Positions 47,200 to 57,713 of a DNA stretch of 64,000 nucleotides are shown piece after piece; position 1 is the first letter of the stretch, and each line of letters begins with the position of its first letter. The stretch covers positions 84,562,300 through 84,626,299 of the forward strand of contig CM041777.1 in NCBI GenBank assembly GCA_023374045.1. Direction: 5' to 3'. This stretch comes from Limonium bicolor. Lineage: Eukaryota > Streptophyta > Magnoliopsida > Caryophyllales > Plumbaginaceae. Below the pieces are notes generated by a model. It was not told the DNA's origin and searched no databases. It saw only the letters and a program-made list of their open reading frames with translations. A program made the translations under genes and the position numbers.

Positions 47200-48349
47200 A
47201 CTCAAATCTGAGGATCTTGTAGAATTATTGCATGAGCATCAACTTTCTCGAGATTACCACCCTGGTAATGCTCCAGTCTTGACCCATTTACCATGAAAGT
47301 TTGTCCTTTAGAATCTGCCAACTCAACTGATCTGTATTGGGTGACCTTGGAGACAGTAAAGGGTCCAGCCTAATGGGATTTTAGTTTACCAGGGAACAGC
47401 TTCAACCTGGAATTATACAGTAGAACCAAATCTTCCATATGGAACTCCCGTTTAAGGATCATCTTCTCATGCCACCTCTTGGTTTTCTCTTTGTAATATG
47501 GTTATTTTTGTAGGCATCCTCTCGAAATTCTTCTAACTCGGTAAGCTGAAATTTCTGTTTGTCACCTGCTCTCAGTAGATCAAAGTTTAGTGCTTTCACG
47601 GCCCAGAATGATTTGTGCACGAGCTCGACCGGTAAATGACAAGCTTTTCCGAAGACCAATCGATATGGGGACATTCCGATGAGTGTCTTGTAGGCTGTTC
47701 TATATGCCCAGAGTGCATCATCCAGCTTCAGGGACCAGTCTTTTCTTGAAGAATTAACTGTCTTTTGCAGGATCCACTTCAATTCTCGGTTAGAGACCTC
47801 AGCCTGGCCGTTTGTTTGAGGGTGATAAGATAAGGCTACCTTGTGTCTTACCCCGTATTTTGTCATTAAGGCTGTGAACTGCTTATTACAGAAGTGGGAT
47901 CCTCCATCACTGATTATAACACGTGGGACTCCGAACCTTGTAAATATGTTCTTTTTCAAGAACTTAAGCACTACCTTTGCATCATTTGTGGGAGAGGTGA
48001 TAGCTTCCACCCACTTAGTCACATAGTCGACTGCTACCAAGATGAAGAGGTTTGAGCAAGATGAAGGAAAGGGTCCCATGAAGTCAATGCCCCACACGTC
48101 GAACGGTTCTACCTCAAGTATAATGTTGAGAGGCATCTCATGCTTTCTAGAGGTGTTCCCAAGTCTTTGGAACTCGTCGCAGGAAGCTACAAAGGAATGA
48201 CAGTCTTTATGCAGGGTTTTCCAGAAGAAACCCGATTGAAGTACCTTAGCTGCTGTTCGTGCTGGCCCATGATGTCCTCCGGCTTCAAGAGAGTGACAAT
48301 GTTGTAGAATGCTTTGGATTTCGTTTCGAGGCACACATCTTCTCACCAT
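47200..48349 (-). pseudogene. Athila-like integrase
   Basis: From 48349 (minus): the zinc-binding part ([17 protein letters not shown], then SCDEFQ, where the final cysteine of CxxC has become phenylalanine), catalytic core with D in [10 protein letters not shown] in ISDGGSHF and E in [10 protein letters not shown], then [20 protein letters not shown]. The frame breaks near 47480, after which the C-terminal part continues in another frame to about 47200 ([26 protein letters not shown]). Integrase inserts the cDNA. The core residues are present but the frameshift and stops disable it. Confidence 0.9.
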
Positions 48350-48434
48350 CCCTCGTCTGCACAGGCCTTAAAAAGGATAGGGTCCTCCTAGTAGTAATGT
48401 TTTACATCTAAAAAGAACTTCTTCTGTTGATAGG

Positions 48435-49240
48435 TTAGCCGTGTGGTATTACTCCTCGTGCTAGGTAGTTGGCCATGTCAGCGTACCATGGATCACCAGT
48501 GTCGCCAATCATAAAAATGCACTCATCTGGGAAGAATTCATTGATGGATGTGCCATCACTTGGTGCCTCTATGCGAGATAGGTGGTCTGCTACTACATTT
48601 TGTACTCCTGGCTTGTCTCTGATTTCAATCTCAAATTCTTGTAGTAGGAGTATCCACCGGAGGAGTCGAGGTTTGACATCTTCTTTGGCAAATAGATACT
48701 TCAGAGCAGAGTGATCGGTGTGAATTATTACTTTGCTTCCCAAGAGATATGATCGGAATTTATCCAGAGCAAAGACTACTGCTAGAAGTTCCTTCTCAGT
48801 AGTTGCATAATTCTTCTGAGCATCATTGAGGGTTCTACTTGCATAGTAGATGGTTCTCAAGATCTTCTCCTTCTTTTGACATAAGCTTCCCCCCACTGCA
48901 TAGTCGCTGGCGTCGCACATATTTCGAATGGTAGGCTCCAGTCTGGTGATATCACGATGGGGGCGGAGATGAGGCAATCTTTCAGTGTGTTGAAGGCTTG
49001 TAGGCATTTGTCAGTGAAATTGAACTTGACGTCTTTAGCTAGGAGATCACATAGAGGCTTCGAAATTTTGGAAAAATCCTTGATAAACCTTCTATAGAAC
49101 CTAGCATGGCCAAGGAAGCTTTTGATGTCTTTCACCGTCGTAGGTGGTGGTAATTTTTCAATGACCTCGACCTTGGCTTTGTCAACTTCAATGCCTTTCG
49201 AAGATATTTTGTGCCCAAGAACTATTCCTTCTTTAACCAT
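48435..49240 (-). pseudogene. RNase H and RT connection domain of the Athila-like element
   Basis: 48857-49240 reads VLGHKISSKGIEVDKAKVEV, SFLGHARFYRRFIKDFSKI (RT thumb/connection). 48435-49007, in another frame, has [46 protein letters not shown] and VADHLSRIE: the D-E-D-D pattern of Ty3 RNase H. A frameshift near 48900-49000 lies between the two. It degrades the RNA template during cDNA synthesis. Confidence 0.9.
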
Positions 49241-50374
49241 GAAATGACATTTTCCCAGTTAAGCACAAGGTTTGTTTCTTCACACTGGGCAAGGATGGCG
49301 TCCAGATTGTTTAAACATGATTCGAATGTGAGACCGAAGACAGAGAAGTCGTCCATGAAGACCTCGATGCTCTTCTCAAGATAGTCGCTGAAGATTGACA
49401 TCATGCATCTTTGAAATGTGGCTGGGGCATTGCATAGACCAAAAGATCCGATTATATGCAAATGTCCCATATGGGCATGTGAATGTGGTCTTTTCTTGGT
49501 CTTCTAAAACAATGGGTATTTGAAAATATCCTAAATAGCCATCCAGGAAGTAGTAGTAATCTTGCCCAGCCAACCTCTCCAGCATCTGATCAATGAAGGG
49601 CAAAGGGAAGTGGTCCTTCCGCGTGGCGCTGTTTAGTTTCCTATAGTCAATGCAGACTCTCCAACCCGTCGTGGTTCTCTGGGGGATTAAATCACCCTTG
49701 TCGTTGGGGACCACAGTGAGACCTCCTTTTTTTGGGACAACTTGAATGGGGCTCACCCATTTACTGTCAGAGATGGAGTAGATGATTCCAGCGTCAAGCA
49801 GTTTAAGCACCTCTTTCTTTACCACGTCTTTCATATTGGGATTCAGCCTTCTCTGTGGTTGGACTAATGGCTTATAGGTATCTTCCATGTATATGTGATG
49901 TGTGCAGAAATGGGGGTTGATACCTTTGATATCCGAGATGGACCAGCCTATCGCCTTCTTATGGTTCTGAAGGATCTTTACAAGACATTCCTCCTGTGTA
50001 CTTGTTAGGGATGAAGAAATAATAACAGGTAGAGTACAAAGATCAGAAAGATAGACATACTTCAGGTGTGAAGGTAATGGTTTCATTTCTATGAGAGGGG
50101 GTTGTTCAATTGATGGTGGTATCTTTTGAGTAGAATGCTCTAATGGTTCTGGTGGTGGGTAGCGTGGTTTAGTATATGATTTTCTTTTATCCAGAGCTGC
50201 TACCATTTCAATTATGTCAGGATGTATTGGTTGGTTATCATAGGATTCTACTAAAGCATTTTCAAGAGCATCATTACGAATAATAGTAGAGGAATTATCA
50301 TGCACAATAGAGCCGACGATGTCTATGGAAAAGGTGTCTTCTATATGAGTGGGTTTCTTTATGACTTTGGACAT
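49222..50374 (-). pseudogene. Reverse transcriptase of the Athila-like element
   Basis: 49376-50374: N-terminal linker, then DAGIIYSISDSKWVSPIQVV, WRVCIDYRKLNSATRKDHFP, FLDGYLGYFQI (first catalytic aspartate region). After a frame change, 49222-49470: GLCNAPATFQRCMMSIF and EVFMDDFSVFG, the FMDD catalytic box. The polymerase motifs are conserved but split by a frameshift near 49400-49470. Confidence 0.93.
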
Positions 50375-50403
50375 GTCGTATTCTAAAGTTTTGTTATGTA
50401 GTC

Positions 50404-50892
50404 TTAAAATGATTTTTCCTTTTCAACGTCGATTAATGCTCTAGCAGTTCTCATGAAAGGTCGTCCTAAGATTAAGGGCACCCTAGTGTCTTCTTCCATG
50501 TCAATCACAATAAAATCAGTGGGGAACACAAAAGTTCCTACAGTAACAATCAAGTCTTCTATTATCCCTTTCGGGAATACTAAAGACCTATCTGCTAATT
50601 GTAATTGCATAGAAGTAGGCATGCATTCACCAATCTTAAGTTTGTTGAAAGTTGAGAGTGGCATTAAATTGATACTAGCTCCTAGGTCACATATCCCACC
50701 ACCACAATCAACATTATCAATGGAACATGGAATAATTGGCAAACCTGGGTCTCCAAGTTTTGGAGGGAGGTTCTTTAGAAGCACTGCTGACACTTCCTGC
50801 CTGCGTAAGGTGCACAGTTTCCACTTCCTGCAACGATCTTTTGTTTGTGTGATATCCTTCTTGAACTTTGCATATATCGGCATTTGTTTCAA
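50404..50892 (-). pseudogene. Aspartic protease region of the Athila-like element
   Basis: Minus strand: VLLKNLPPKLGDPGLPIIPC, then ICDLGASINLMPLSTFNKL, the DLGA active-site variant usual in Athila, and PLILGRPFMRTARALIDVE, the second conserved ILGRPF-type segment. It lies between gag (51103 and up) and RT, in the expected order. Confidence 0.9.
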
Positions 50893-51102
50893 AGCATCTG
50901 CAAAAGGAATATTAATCGTTAGTTTCTTGAAATAGGTTAGAAACTTTCCAAACTGTTCATCTAAAATTTTCTTTTCTTATTCTGTTTGGAAACGAAGTGG
51001 GGGAAAGAATCTTAGTTAGAGAGGAAGGGTAGATTCAGGAGGCTCCTTCTCCTTGGAAATATAGTTCGGAGGAGGAGGGGCTTCTTCAGCATCTTCTTGT
51101 TC

Positions 51103-52690
51103 TTATTCTAGATCTTCTTGAGGTTTGTGAGCTTGCTGTTCTTGATTATCTAATTCATCTCGGGGAAGGGATGAGTTGAGCGGCCTCCCACTTCTCAAAG
51201 TCACTGCCTTGGCATGTTCTCTTGGATTTGGATTTGGCTGACTAGGGAAGGTGCCAGATGGCCTTTGTGCAAGCTGCTGGCTGATTTGCTCCAGCTGTTG
51301 GTTGGTTTGTTGTATCTGGGCTTCGACCCTCCTATTAGTGGCTTCTTGATCCACGAGTCTTGTTTGGGTTGAAGTCACGAATCCCTTCATTAGGTTTCTG
51401 AATTCCTCATTTGGATCAGCAGAGGATGAGGATGGTTGTTGTTGTTGGTGAAAACCTGGAGGGGCTCCTTGTGCTCTATAACCCATATTAGAGTTTGGTT
51501 GGGGTCTATTTCCCTGATAGGTATTGGAACTGTTGTTCTGCCCCCCTTGGTTTTGATCGTTGTTTTTCCATGAGAAATTCGGGTGATTTCTCAATGGGTA
51601 GTTGTTGTTGATGTTGTTGTTGTAGGAATTACCGGGGCGGTTTCCTATGAAGTGTACTTCTTCGTACTCGCTTTTACCTCAAGCATTGATGGGTTTCATG
51701 AGGACCGGCGCATATGGCACATCCTTCCGTAGATGAACCTGAAGGTGCGGAAGCTATTGTCTTTACGATTTCGTTTTGAGATGTTGTTAGCTTCTCCACC
51801 ATCTTTGCAAGGGACGAGGTCTGGGATGATAAATGATCTGTAGGCTCAATGTGGAGTAGGCCTGCTGCTCGTGGCATTCTTCCTTTGGATCTCATCCACT
51901 GTCTTGTATTGCTCGTCATGGTTTCTAGAAGGTTCATCCCTTCTTGAGGAGATTTCATCATGAAACTTCCTCTTGCAGAGGAATTTACGAGTAGTCGGTT
52001 CCCATCATCTAGGTCATTGAAGAATGACAAGCAAAGGGATTGATCGTCAGGACCATGGTGGGAACACTTCATCAGCATATCTTTGAATCTGTCCCATGCG
52101 TCGTACAACGTTTCTCCCGGCTCCTGACAGAATGTGTTGATTTCTCCGATCAATTGCCTTGTTCTACTGGTTGGGTAGTATTTAGCAGAGAACTTCTGGG
52201 CCATTTGCAGCCATGTGTGGATTGATCGGGAAGGAAGACTTCGGTACCACCTGTTTGCTGAATCTGACAACGAGTGAGGAAATAGTTGAAGACGGATTCT
52301 TTCTTTGACGGTGCTGGTTTGACCAAAGGAATTACAGAAGTCTAGGAAGAGACTTAAATGATTCGGGGCTTCATCTGGATTTGCTCCACTAAACTTGCCT
52401 AAATCCTGGACAGCGGTGATGTAGTGGGTTTTGAAAGCCTATCGTCCGGTTTCTTGCGGTGTTAGTTCGGGGAGAACTATGGCTGATGCCCTTCCTTCAG
52501 TATCTGGTTGGTGGTAATCAGAGAGGGCACGGTGTTGTGGTTGATTTTCGTGGTCCATTTCATTTATGACTTGGTTATCACCCATGTCTTGATTTCTCTG
52601 GTTTCTTCGTGCTTGTAGTAGAGTGCACTCGGGTTCGGGTCTCGGACTGATTGGTGGAGAACCTCGGGTTCGAGTGTTTTGCATGCACAA
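51103..52690 (-). pseudogene. gag of the Athila-like element
   Basis: Minus strand from 52690: an N-terminal RPEPECTLL piece with an in-frame stop near 52440, then a retrotransposon gag domain (WYRSLPSRSIHTW, FSAKYYPTSRTRQLIGEINT, ETLYDAWDRFKDML) at 51674-52270 ending at CAICAGPHETHQC (a zinc-knuckle-like CxxC...H...C). 51103-51594 is a glutamine/asparagine/proline-rich tail. At least two stops break the frame. Confidence 0.9.
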
Positions 52691-52830
52691 AAGATAATTT
52701 GATTTGTGAGGAATTGCAAAATTAACAGTAAATAGATAAATAAAAGCAGAAATATTTAAATAGGCTGATAAACTTTAATTAAACAAAAATTAAAGTACCG
52801 AAAACTGGGGGAAATTGATGGAATCAATCT

Positions 52831-52847
52831 CCCCGGCAACGGCGCCA
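52831..52847 (-). other. Primer-binding site (tRNA-Asp) of the Athila-like element
   Basis: Minus strand TGGCGCCGTTGCCGGGG, complementary to the 3' end of plant tRNA-Asp, six bases after the LTR end. Confidence 0.9.
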
Positions 52848-52853
52848 AAAACT

Positions 52854-54768
52854 TGTTGAGCAAAATCTACACATTATTATATATAGATTTATAGCAAACT
52901 AATAGGCAAGTGCACCTAGTCGTAGTAGTGTAACAAGTGTCGTATCCTCAGGGAAATTGTTCAATTTTCCTAGTTTCGGTATTTAATAAACAGTAAATAA
53001 AAGGGGGTTTACCAGTGACAATCTTGGTGTTTTTGGGTTGGACAGATAAAAACAATAAAAAGCTTAAATAAAACAGCTGTGTATCAAATGGATGAAAAAT
53101 GTGCTAAGGAAGGTGAAATCGCCCAAATATACTTCAGACTTTAATTATAATCCTAATTTGCTATATTTGTCTGTTTAAGAATTTATCTTGTGGCCTCCCT
53201 AAAGCATAGGTAAGGTCAACTCTTAATTAATTCAATAGACTTTTTACTAGCAGAAAAAGTCTAAAATCATTAATTAGCATTAAGCAAAAATTCTTTTAAT
53301 AACAACGATGGATTTTATCAACTAATTAAGGAGATAATATCTAACGTTTGTCTCTCTTTGTGGTCTATTCTCAAATTTACAAAATCATTGAAATAAGAGA
53401 AACCGTAAATGCGTAAAAATGATAAGTTCTTAAGCATTTAATAATTTAGAGAGACAAAACAAATATTTATAAGCAAACTGGATATTATAAGTAAGTCTGA
53501 ATTATTTGGGGTCAAACACCCATCCTAAGCACAAATATAAGTTTATTCAGACATTGACAGAAATAAACATAGAGTAAAGATAGACATTAAAACAGAGTAA
53601 AGTTCAAGGAAAGAAAGAACTCTATTTTAGGGAGAGTTGTTTCGCTTCTGGGCTTGTCTTCGTGATTATGCCGACCTCAAAACGATGATAGATAGGTAGA
53701 ACGAAGAAAAAGAACAAAACAGGTACAAGTTGGTCCTGTCCGGGTGGGGCCACGCGGGCACAAACGCGAACACAAACTCGGACATCTCCTCTCCGCGTGG
53801 GGGCTGTGCGGACACAAACGTGGACACCAACACGGACACGGCCTGGTTTTGTCAGATCGTCTTCTTCGTCTTGTTTTCTGAAAAATGGAAGAGTTAGGCT
53901 TATTTGATGATGGGAAATGATGGAAATGAAGTGGAGATGTGGATGTATGGATGGAGAATGGAATTTGGATGGAGTGAGAGTGAATTTTGGTGAGCGTTGA
54001 GTTGTGATCGATTCTGTGTTTTGATGAAGAGTGAGCGTGGGTTTATATAGAAGTAAAGAGGAGGAAGAAGACAAGGCTGGAGCATGCGTGAAGAAATTAA
54101 GGAGTGCGACGCCTGATATTGCTGATGGGGTAGATCGATATGTTTGTAGGCGCCGCAAATGAGGAAAAACAGCGAAGGCGGTGCAGATCTTCAATCGCGT
54201 GATTTCTGGATTCGGCGCAGTCATTTTACACGTGTCCGGATTTGTGTCCGGACAGGGCTCATCAGGACGTGAGATGTCCGCGTTTCTGTCCGCGTAAGGA
54301 CACAAATGTCCTAGCGAGATCTGTTCGTGTCCGAGTTTCTATCCGCGTAAGGACACAAATGTCCTAGCGAGATCTGTTCGTGTCCGAGTTTGAGTCCGCG
54401 TAAGGACACAATCTCTTGCTTCTTGTCCGTGTTTGCGTCCACGTAAGGACACAATCTCTTGCTTCCTGTCCGCGTTTGCGTCCGCGTAAGGACACATGTA
54501 TTTCGTCTCATCTTGTTCTGTAAACTTCGACAGGCTCCAGATTCTTCGTTTGAGCTCCGTTTTTAGATCCGTTTACGCCTACGCGTTCGTCTTTTTGTCT
54601 ACTTTGCTTCTATCTTGGTTTTCCTCATGTTTAACCAATAAATATGTAGGATAGCCAATAAAACATAAACTAGAGGAAAACTAACCAAAGTGGAGAAATG
54701 AGCAAGAAAAGTGCTAATATAACATATGAAATATACCCATAAAACAATGCTCATTTGGACACTTATCA
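52854..54768 (-). mobile_element. 5' LTR of the Athila-like element (1.9 kb)
   Basis: TG at 54768 (minus TGATAAGTGTCC) and CA at 52854 (CTCAACA). It contains the GTCCGCG minisatellite at 54236-54497. Long open frames here (for example 53622-54305 minus) are a product of the repeat and not genes. Confidence 0.9.
54236..54497. repeat. LTR minisatellite (GTCCGCGTAAGGACACAAATG), 5' copy
   Basis: Partly duplicated blocks with CGAGATCTGTTCGTGTCCGAG and TCCGCGTAAGGACAC. More units than in the 3' LTR, so the repeat number changed after or during insertion. Confidence 0.85.
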
Positions 54769-54984
54769 GGGAGCGGGACCAGGAAGTCTGGCAGCTCATC
54801 TACGTCTAGCCCCAACCTCTTCGCAAATGATGGCGAAATAAAGGTATGAGAGGCGCTGGAGTCAAACAATACAGAGGCATCAATGCCATTTACCGGGAAG
54901 GTACCTGTTAGGATGGTGCCACTCTTACCGGCTTGTGCTTTAGTGAGGATACCCAGGTTACCTTCGGTACTGAGTCCGCAACCT
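54769..54984 (-). pseudogene. Protease of the Tekay-like element, cut by the Athila-like element
   Basis: Minus strand: GILTKAQAGKSGTILTGTF, then VNGIDASVLFDSSASHTFIS and FAKRLGLDVDELPDF. The active site, normally D-S-G-A, reads D-S-S-A, a likely inactivating glycine-to-serine change. The frame ends at 54769 where the Athila LTR begins. Confidence 0.85.
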
Positions 54985-55125
54985 AATTATTCATAAGCTT
55001 TATGAGTATCGATGGTATAACGCAAGTGTAATTTAATAACCAACACTGCTTTTATTGATAAACCATCCATCATACATATTGTGTCTCTAGTACACATTAC
55101 TAATGCATTACATGCCATTACAAGG

Positions 55126-55887
55126 TCAATACTTTATAAAGGTAAGGTTTAGGCGTCCTGGTTTCATGTGCGTGGCTTTGATTATTGTCGATGGTGCCGT
55201 ATTCAACATGATCTTTTTGATACCGTGATACAACATTCTCGACTTTCCACTCATGATTAAGACATCTCCTGACTTAAGTGCGATCTTCTCTACGAGGTCC
55301 ACACGCTTCTGCTCGCTATACAAAAATACCGCATCATCACCAATAGACCAAGACACTACGGGCACTCCTTGTTCAAGGGATTCCGTTGTCTCGTCCTTAT
55401 CTTGGTGTAAGCCAAGTCGTCATTCTTTCTCATAGAAGTTGACGATGCAAAGGTCTGCCTTAAGTGTAGGGACTGGATTCTCTTCCAGTTATTATGCAAT
55501 TTCCATGGCTTGTGTAATAACAGTCTGAAACTCTTTTGGTATCTCTGGTGGTGTTGCTCCGTCTTCCGCTCGTGTCTTCTGGTATGTCTTGGTATAAGGG
55601 TTCCAGTCCTTTCCCAAGCACATCATCTTTAGCTTCATCTTCGCTCCACCGGGGAATTCGGGGGTGTAAAATCCTCCTGGACCTGCTCCTCGATGGTTGC
55701 AACGTCGGATGATGGCAATTTGCGCTTCGGGTGTCAGGTATCCTTTTAATAAGATCATACCTGGTCGGATAACCTGACACTGCTCGTTGGTGATGTGGTA
55801 AATGGTGATGTCGGTATCTTTAAGGTTAGGGTTGTTTGATGGTATTGGATAGCAGATATCAAATTTTCCTAGGGTTGTAAGGTTCAT
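55126..55887 (-). pseudogene. AlkB-type 2OG-Fe(II) dioxygenase (ALKBH1-like) inside a retrotransposon
   Basis: 253 codons in one frame from ATG at 55887. The sequence follows plant ALKBH1-like proteins: FDICYPIP near residue 9, RPGMILLKGYLTPEAQIAII, GPGGFYTPEFPGGAKMKLKM (next to MCLGKDWNP), then ADLCIVNFY, GLHQDKDET (H161 and D163, iron ligands), VPVVSWSIGDDAVFLYSEQ, SGDVLIMSGKSRMLYHG (H221, third iron ligand) and PGRLNLTF (R245, 2-oxoglutarate ligand). The final arginine of the RxNxTxR motif is isoleucine (I251). Stops interrupt codons 132, 133 and 156. There are no introns. AlkB proteins remove methyl groups from DNA or RNA bases by oxidation. Between AlkB and protease lies an AT-rich stretch with an AATAAA-type signal near 55055, compatible with a captured processed transcript (inference). 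Confidence 0.85.
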
Positions 55888-57297
55888 AAGTTCTAGGTTT
55901 ACTAGCTCAATTCATGCTCAAATTCATACCTTGATTCTATTCATTCATGCATTCACTCAAACAGATAATTCAATACTTTAGACATGCTCTTCAAGGATTA
56001 AAGTTAATAGTTAGTACCTAGGCCGGACTTTGTACCGGTCCCATCACGGTCAATGATGTGCAAGGTTGGATGCCTCTACGGTGTGCCCTTCTGAGCACCT
56101 CGGGACCCCTGTCCCTGCGAGGTTTGTTGGGCCTGAGCATCGCCAATGCAATCTCCTTGCCTTCTCTCTGTTTGTAGCCCTGGTAGTTGCCCTTAGGCCT
56201 TGGGTTGGTAGGCATTCAGATACTCGGTGTCCTGTCTTCTGATGATTGAAGCATCAAATTTCTCTTCCTTGGCAATCTGTGTCGGGGTGATCTTGGTTGT
56301 ATTTTCTACAGACGTAGCTACGGCCATCGGAGTGGTTCTTACCATAACCGGAACCAGAACCTGAGGCTTTGAGCGTTAGCACATTCGGTGCAATAATGCT
56401 AATTATTAATTTCACACATGTACAAGTTTAAATTCAAAATCTTACCCTTGGGCGGGTGAGATCTCAGTGGTTTTGCAGCCACCGGTGCAGAGTAAGCAAA
56501 TTGTAACGGCTCAGTTTCTTTGCCCTTCTCAACATGGGCACTGCTCTCCCCGGGGGTGTTCTTTTGTGACTGCTGGAAGAACTTCCCCTTTCTCTTCTTC
56601 CAGTTCTTACCCTGATTCTACTCCTTTGAGCTGGTTTTCTTGTTGTTAGCCTTGCGCTTAAGCGCTTGCTCTTCATCCCTCAGTTGACATGTGATATCTA
56701 CACGAGATGCAGCATGATAGCACTCCTGAAGTTCTCAGGTATTAGATGGTGTTCCTTGCACAAATGGTAATAATCTATGTATTGACAATGGCAATAAGGG
56801 TTCAAACCAATGTTTACCTGAAGGGAGGTAAATCGGGTGTACCCCATGCCATACCGGAGGTGATGGCTCAAACCGCCATAGAAGTGATCGACCAAGACCT
56901 GGCCGGTGTACCTAAGGTCGGGCAGTAGTCATAGAATAGAGGTGAAGGTACGGTAGTATTCATCAACTGACATCTTCTCCGTCATCTTCAAGGCGTCGAG
57001 CTCTAGACACTTCTTTGTCTTGACGTGCTCTGGATAGTATTTTGATCGGAGAATAGCGGTGAAGGATTCCCAATTGAATGTAGGGTCATCAACATACTCA
57101 CCCTTTACTAGCTTCCACCAATCCATAGCATCATCCTTGAGGTAGTAGGCGGCTATCCTCACTCGAACTCCAGCAGGAGCCTCGAGAGTCTCGAAAGCCG
57201 TCTCCATCTCGGAGATATAGGCTTCAAGTTTGGCGGGGTCGCTCTCACCTCTAAAGCAGGGAGGTCGGAGATCTGCAACTGCCTTTACCCAATTCAC
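55888..57297 (-). pseudogene. gag of the Tekay-like element
   Basis: 56929-57297 (minus): DLRPPCFRGESDPAKLEAYI, ETLEAPAGVRVRIAAYYLKD, WESFTAILRSKYYPEHV and MSVDEYYRTFTSIL form a retrotransposon gag core. 56698-56895, in another frame, has a VDHFYGGLSHHLRYGM segment, and 56464-56676 a lysine/arginine-rich stretch ending APVAAKPLRSHPP (other frame). 56018-56215 carries NYQGYKQREGKEIALA. I see no clear CCHC knuckle, unlike most Tekay gags. Frameshifts and stops are frequent. 55888-56010 is AT-rich and looks non-coding, acting as a leader before the AlkB ATG. Confidence 0.8.
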
Positions 57298-57696
57298 GTC
57301 TCTGGGCAGTGGGGGTGGGAGTGGTCCAGCCTGAGTCTGCTGGTTCTACTGTGTCTGCTATGTAGCCGTCATTACTTGTGGTAGCCCTTGCGCTACCGTG
57401 GCAGCGACGATTTCTGCTATCGTCTACGTGCCCGGCTCCTCAGCCGACTCTCCACGGCCTTGGCCTCGACCACGACCTCTTCTTGATCTCTGAACAAGTA
57501 ACAATTTATATTAGGCACTATGACCACGAGGTCTTGAGTTTAAGCAACTGTATCGTCCTTTCAGACGTTAAAGGGTATCCATTGTCATTAACGGTCATTC
57601 ATAGTTAGGTTCCTACTCCTCCGTCGGAAGACGGGTTGTAATCCTAACTCAGTAATCCCTATGCTCGGCAATTCCTAGACATCAGAGCGTTACTAC

Positions 57697-57708
57697 GCTC
57701 TAATACCA
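57697..57708 (-). other. Primer-binding site of the Tekay-like element (tRNA-iMet)
   Basis: Minus TGGTATTAGAGC, one mismatch from the initiator tRNA-Met complement TGGTATCAGAGC, five bases from the LTR end. Confidence 0.8.
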
Positions 57709-57713
57709 CTTTT

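Larger units (their letters stand above)
45290..54768 (-). mobile_element. Athila-like Ty3-gypsy retrotransposon, near complete (9.5 kb)
   Basis: Order on the minus strand: 5' LTR (54768-52854), primer site for tRNA-Asp, gag, protease, RT, RNase H, integrase, 3' non-coding region, polypurine tract and truncated 3' LTR (45993-45290). Integrase sequence ([10 protein letters not shown], then [14 protein letters not shown]) is characteristic of Athila elements. LTR copies are very similar over the shared ~700 bp, suggesting a fairly recent insertion, yet gag-pol is broken by stops and frameshifts. It is inserted in the protease region of the Tekay-like element at 54769. The left junction is a rearrangement, so the target duplication is not recoverable. 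Confidence 0.9.

Noticed and set aside
53622..54305. 227-codon minus-strand open frame in the Athila-like LTR
   Set aside because: It lies across the LTR U3 and GTCCGCG minisatellite. Repeat periodicity keeps stops out, and no domain is recognised.
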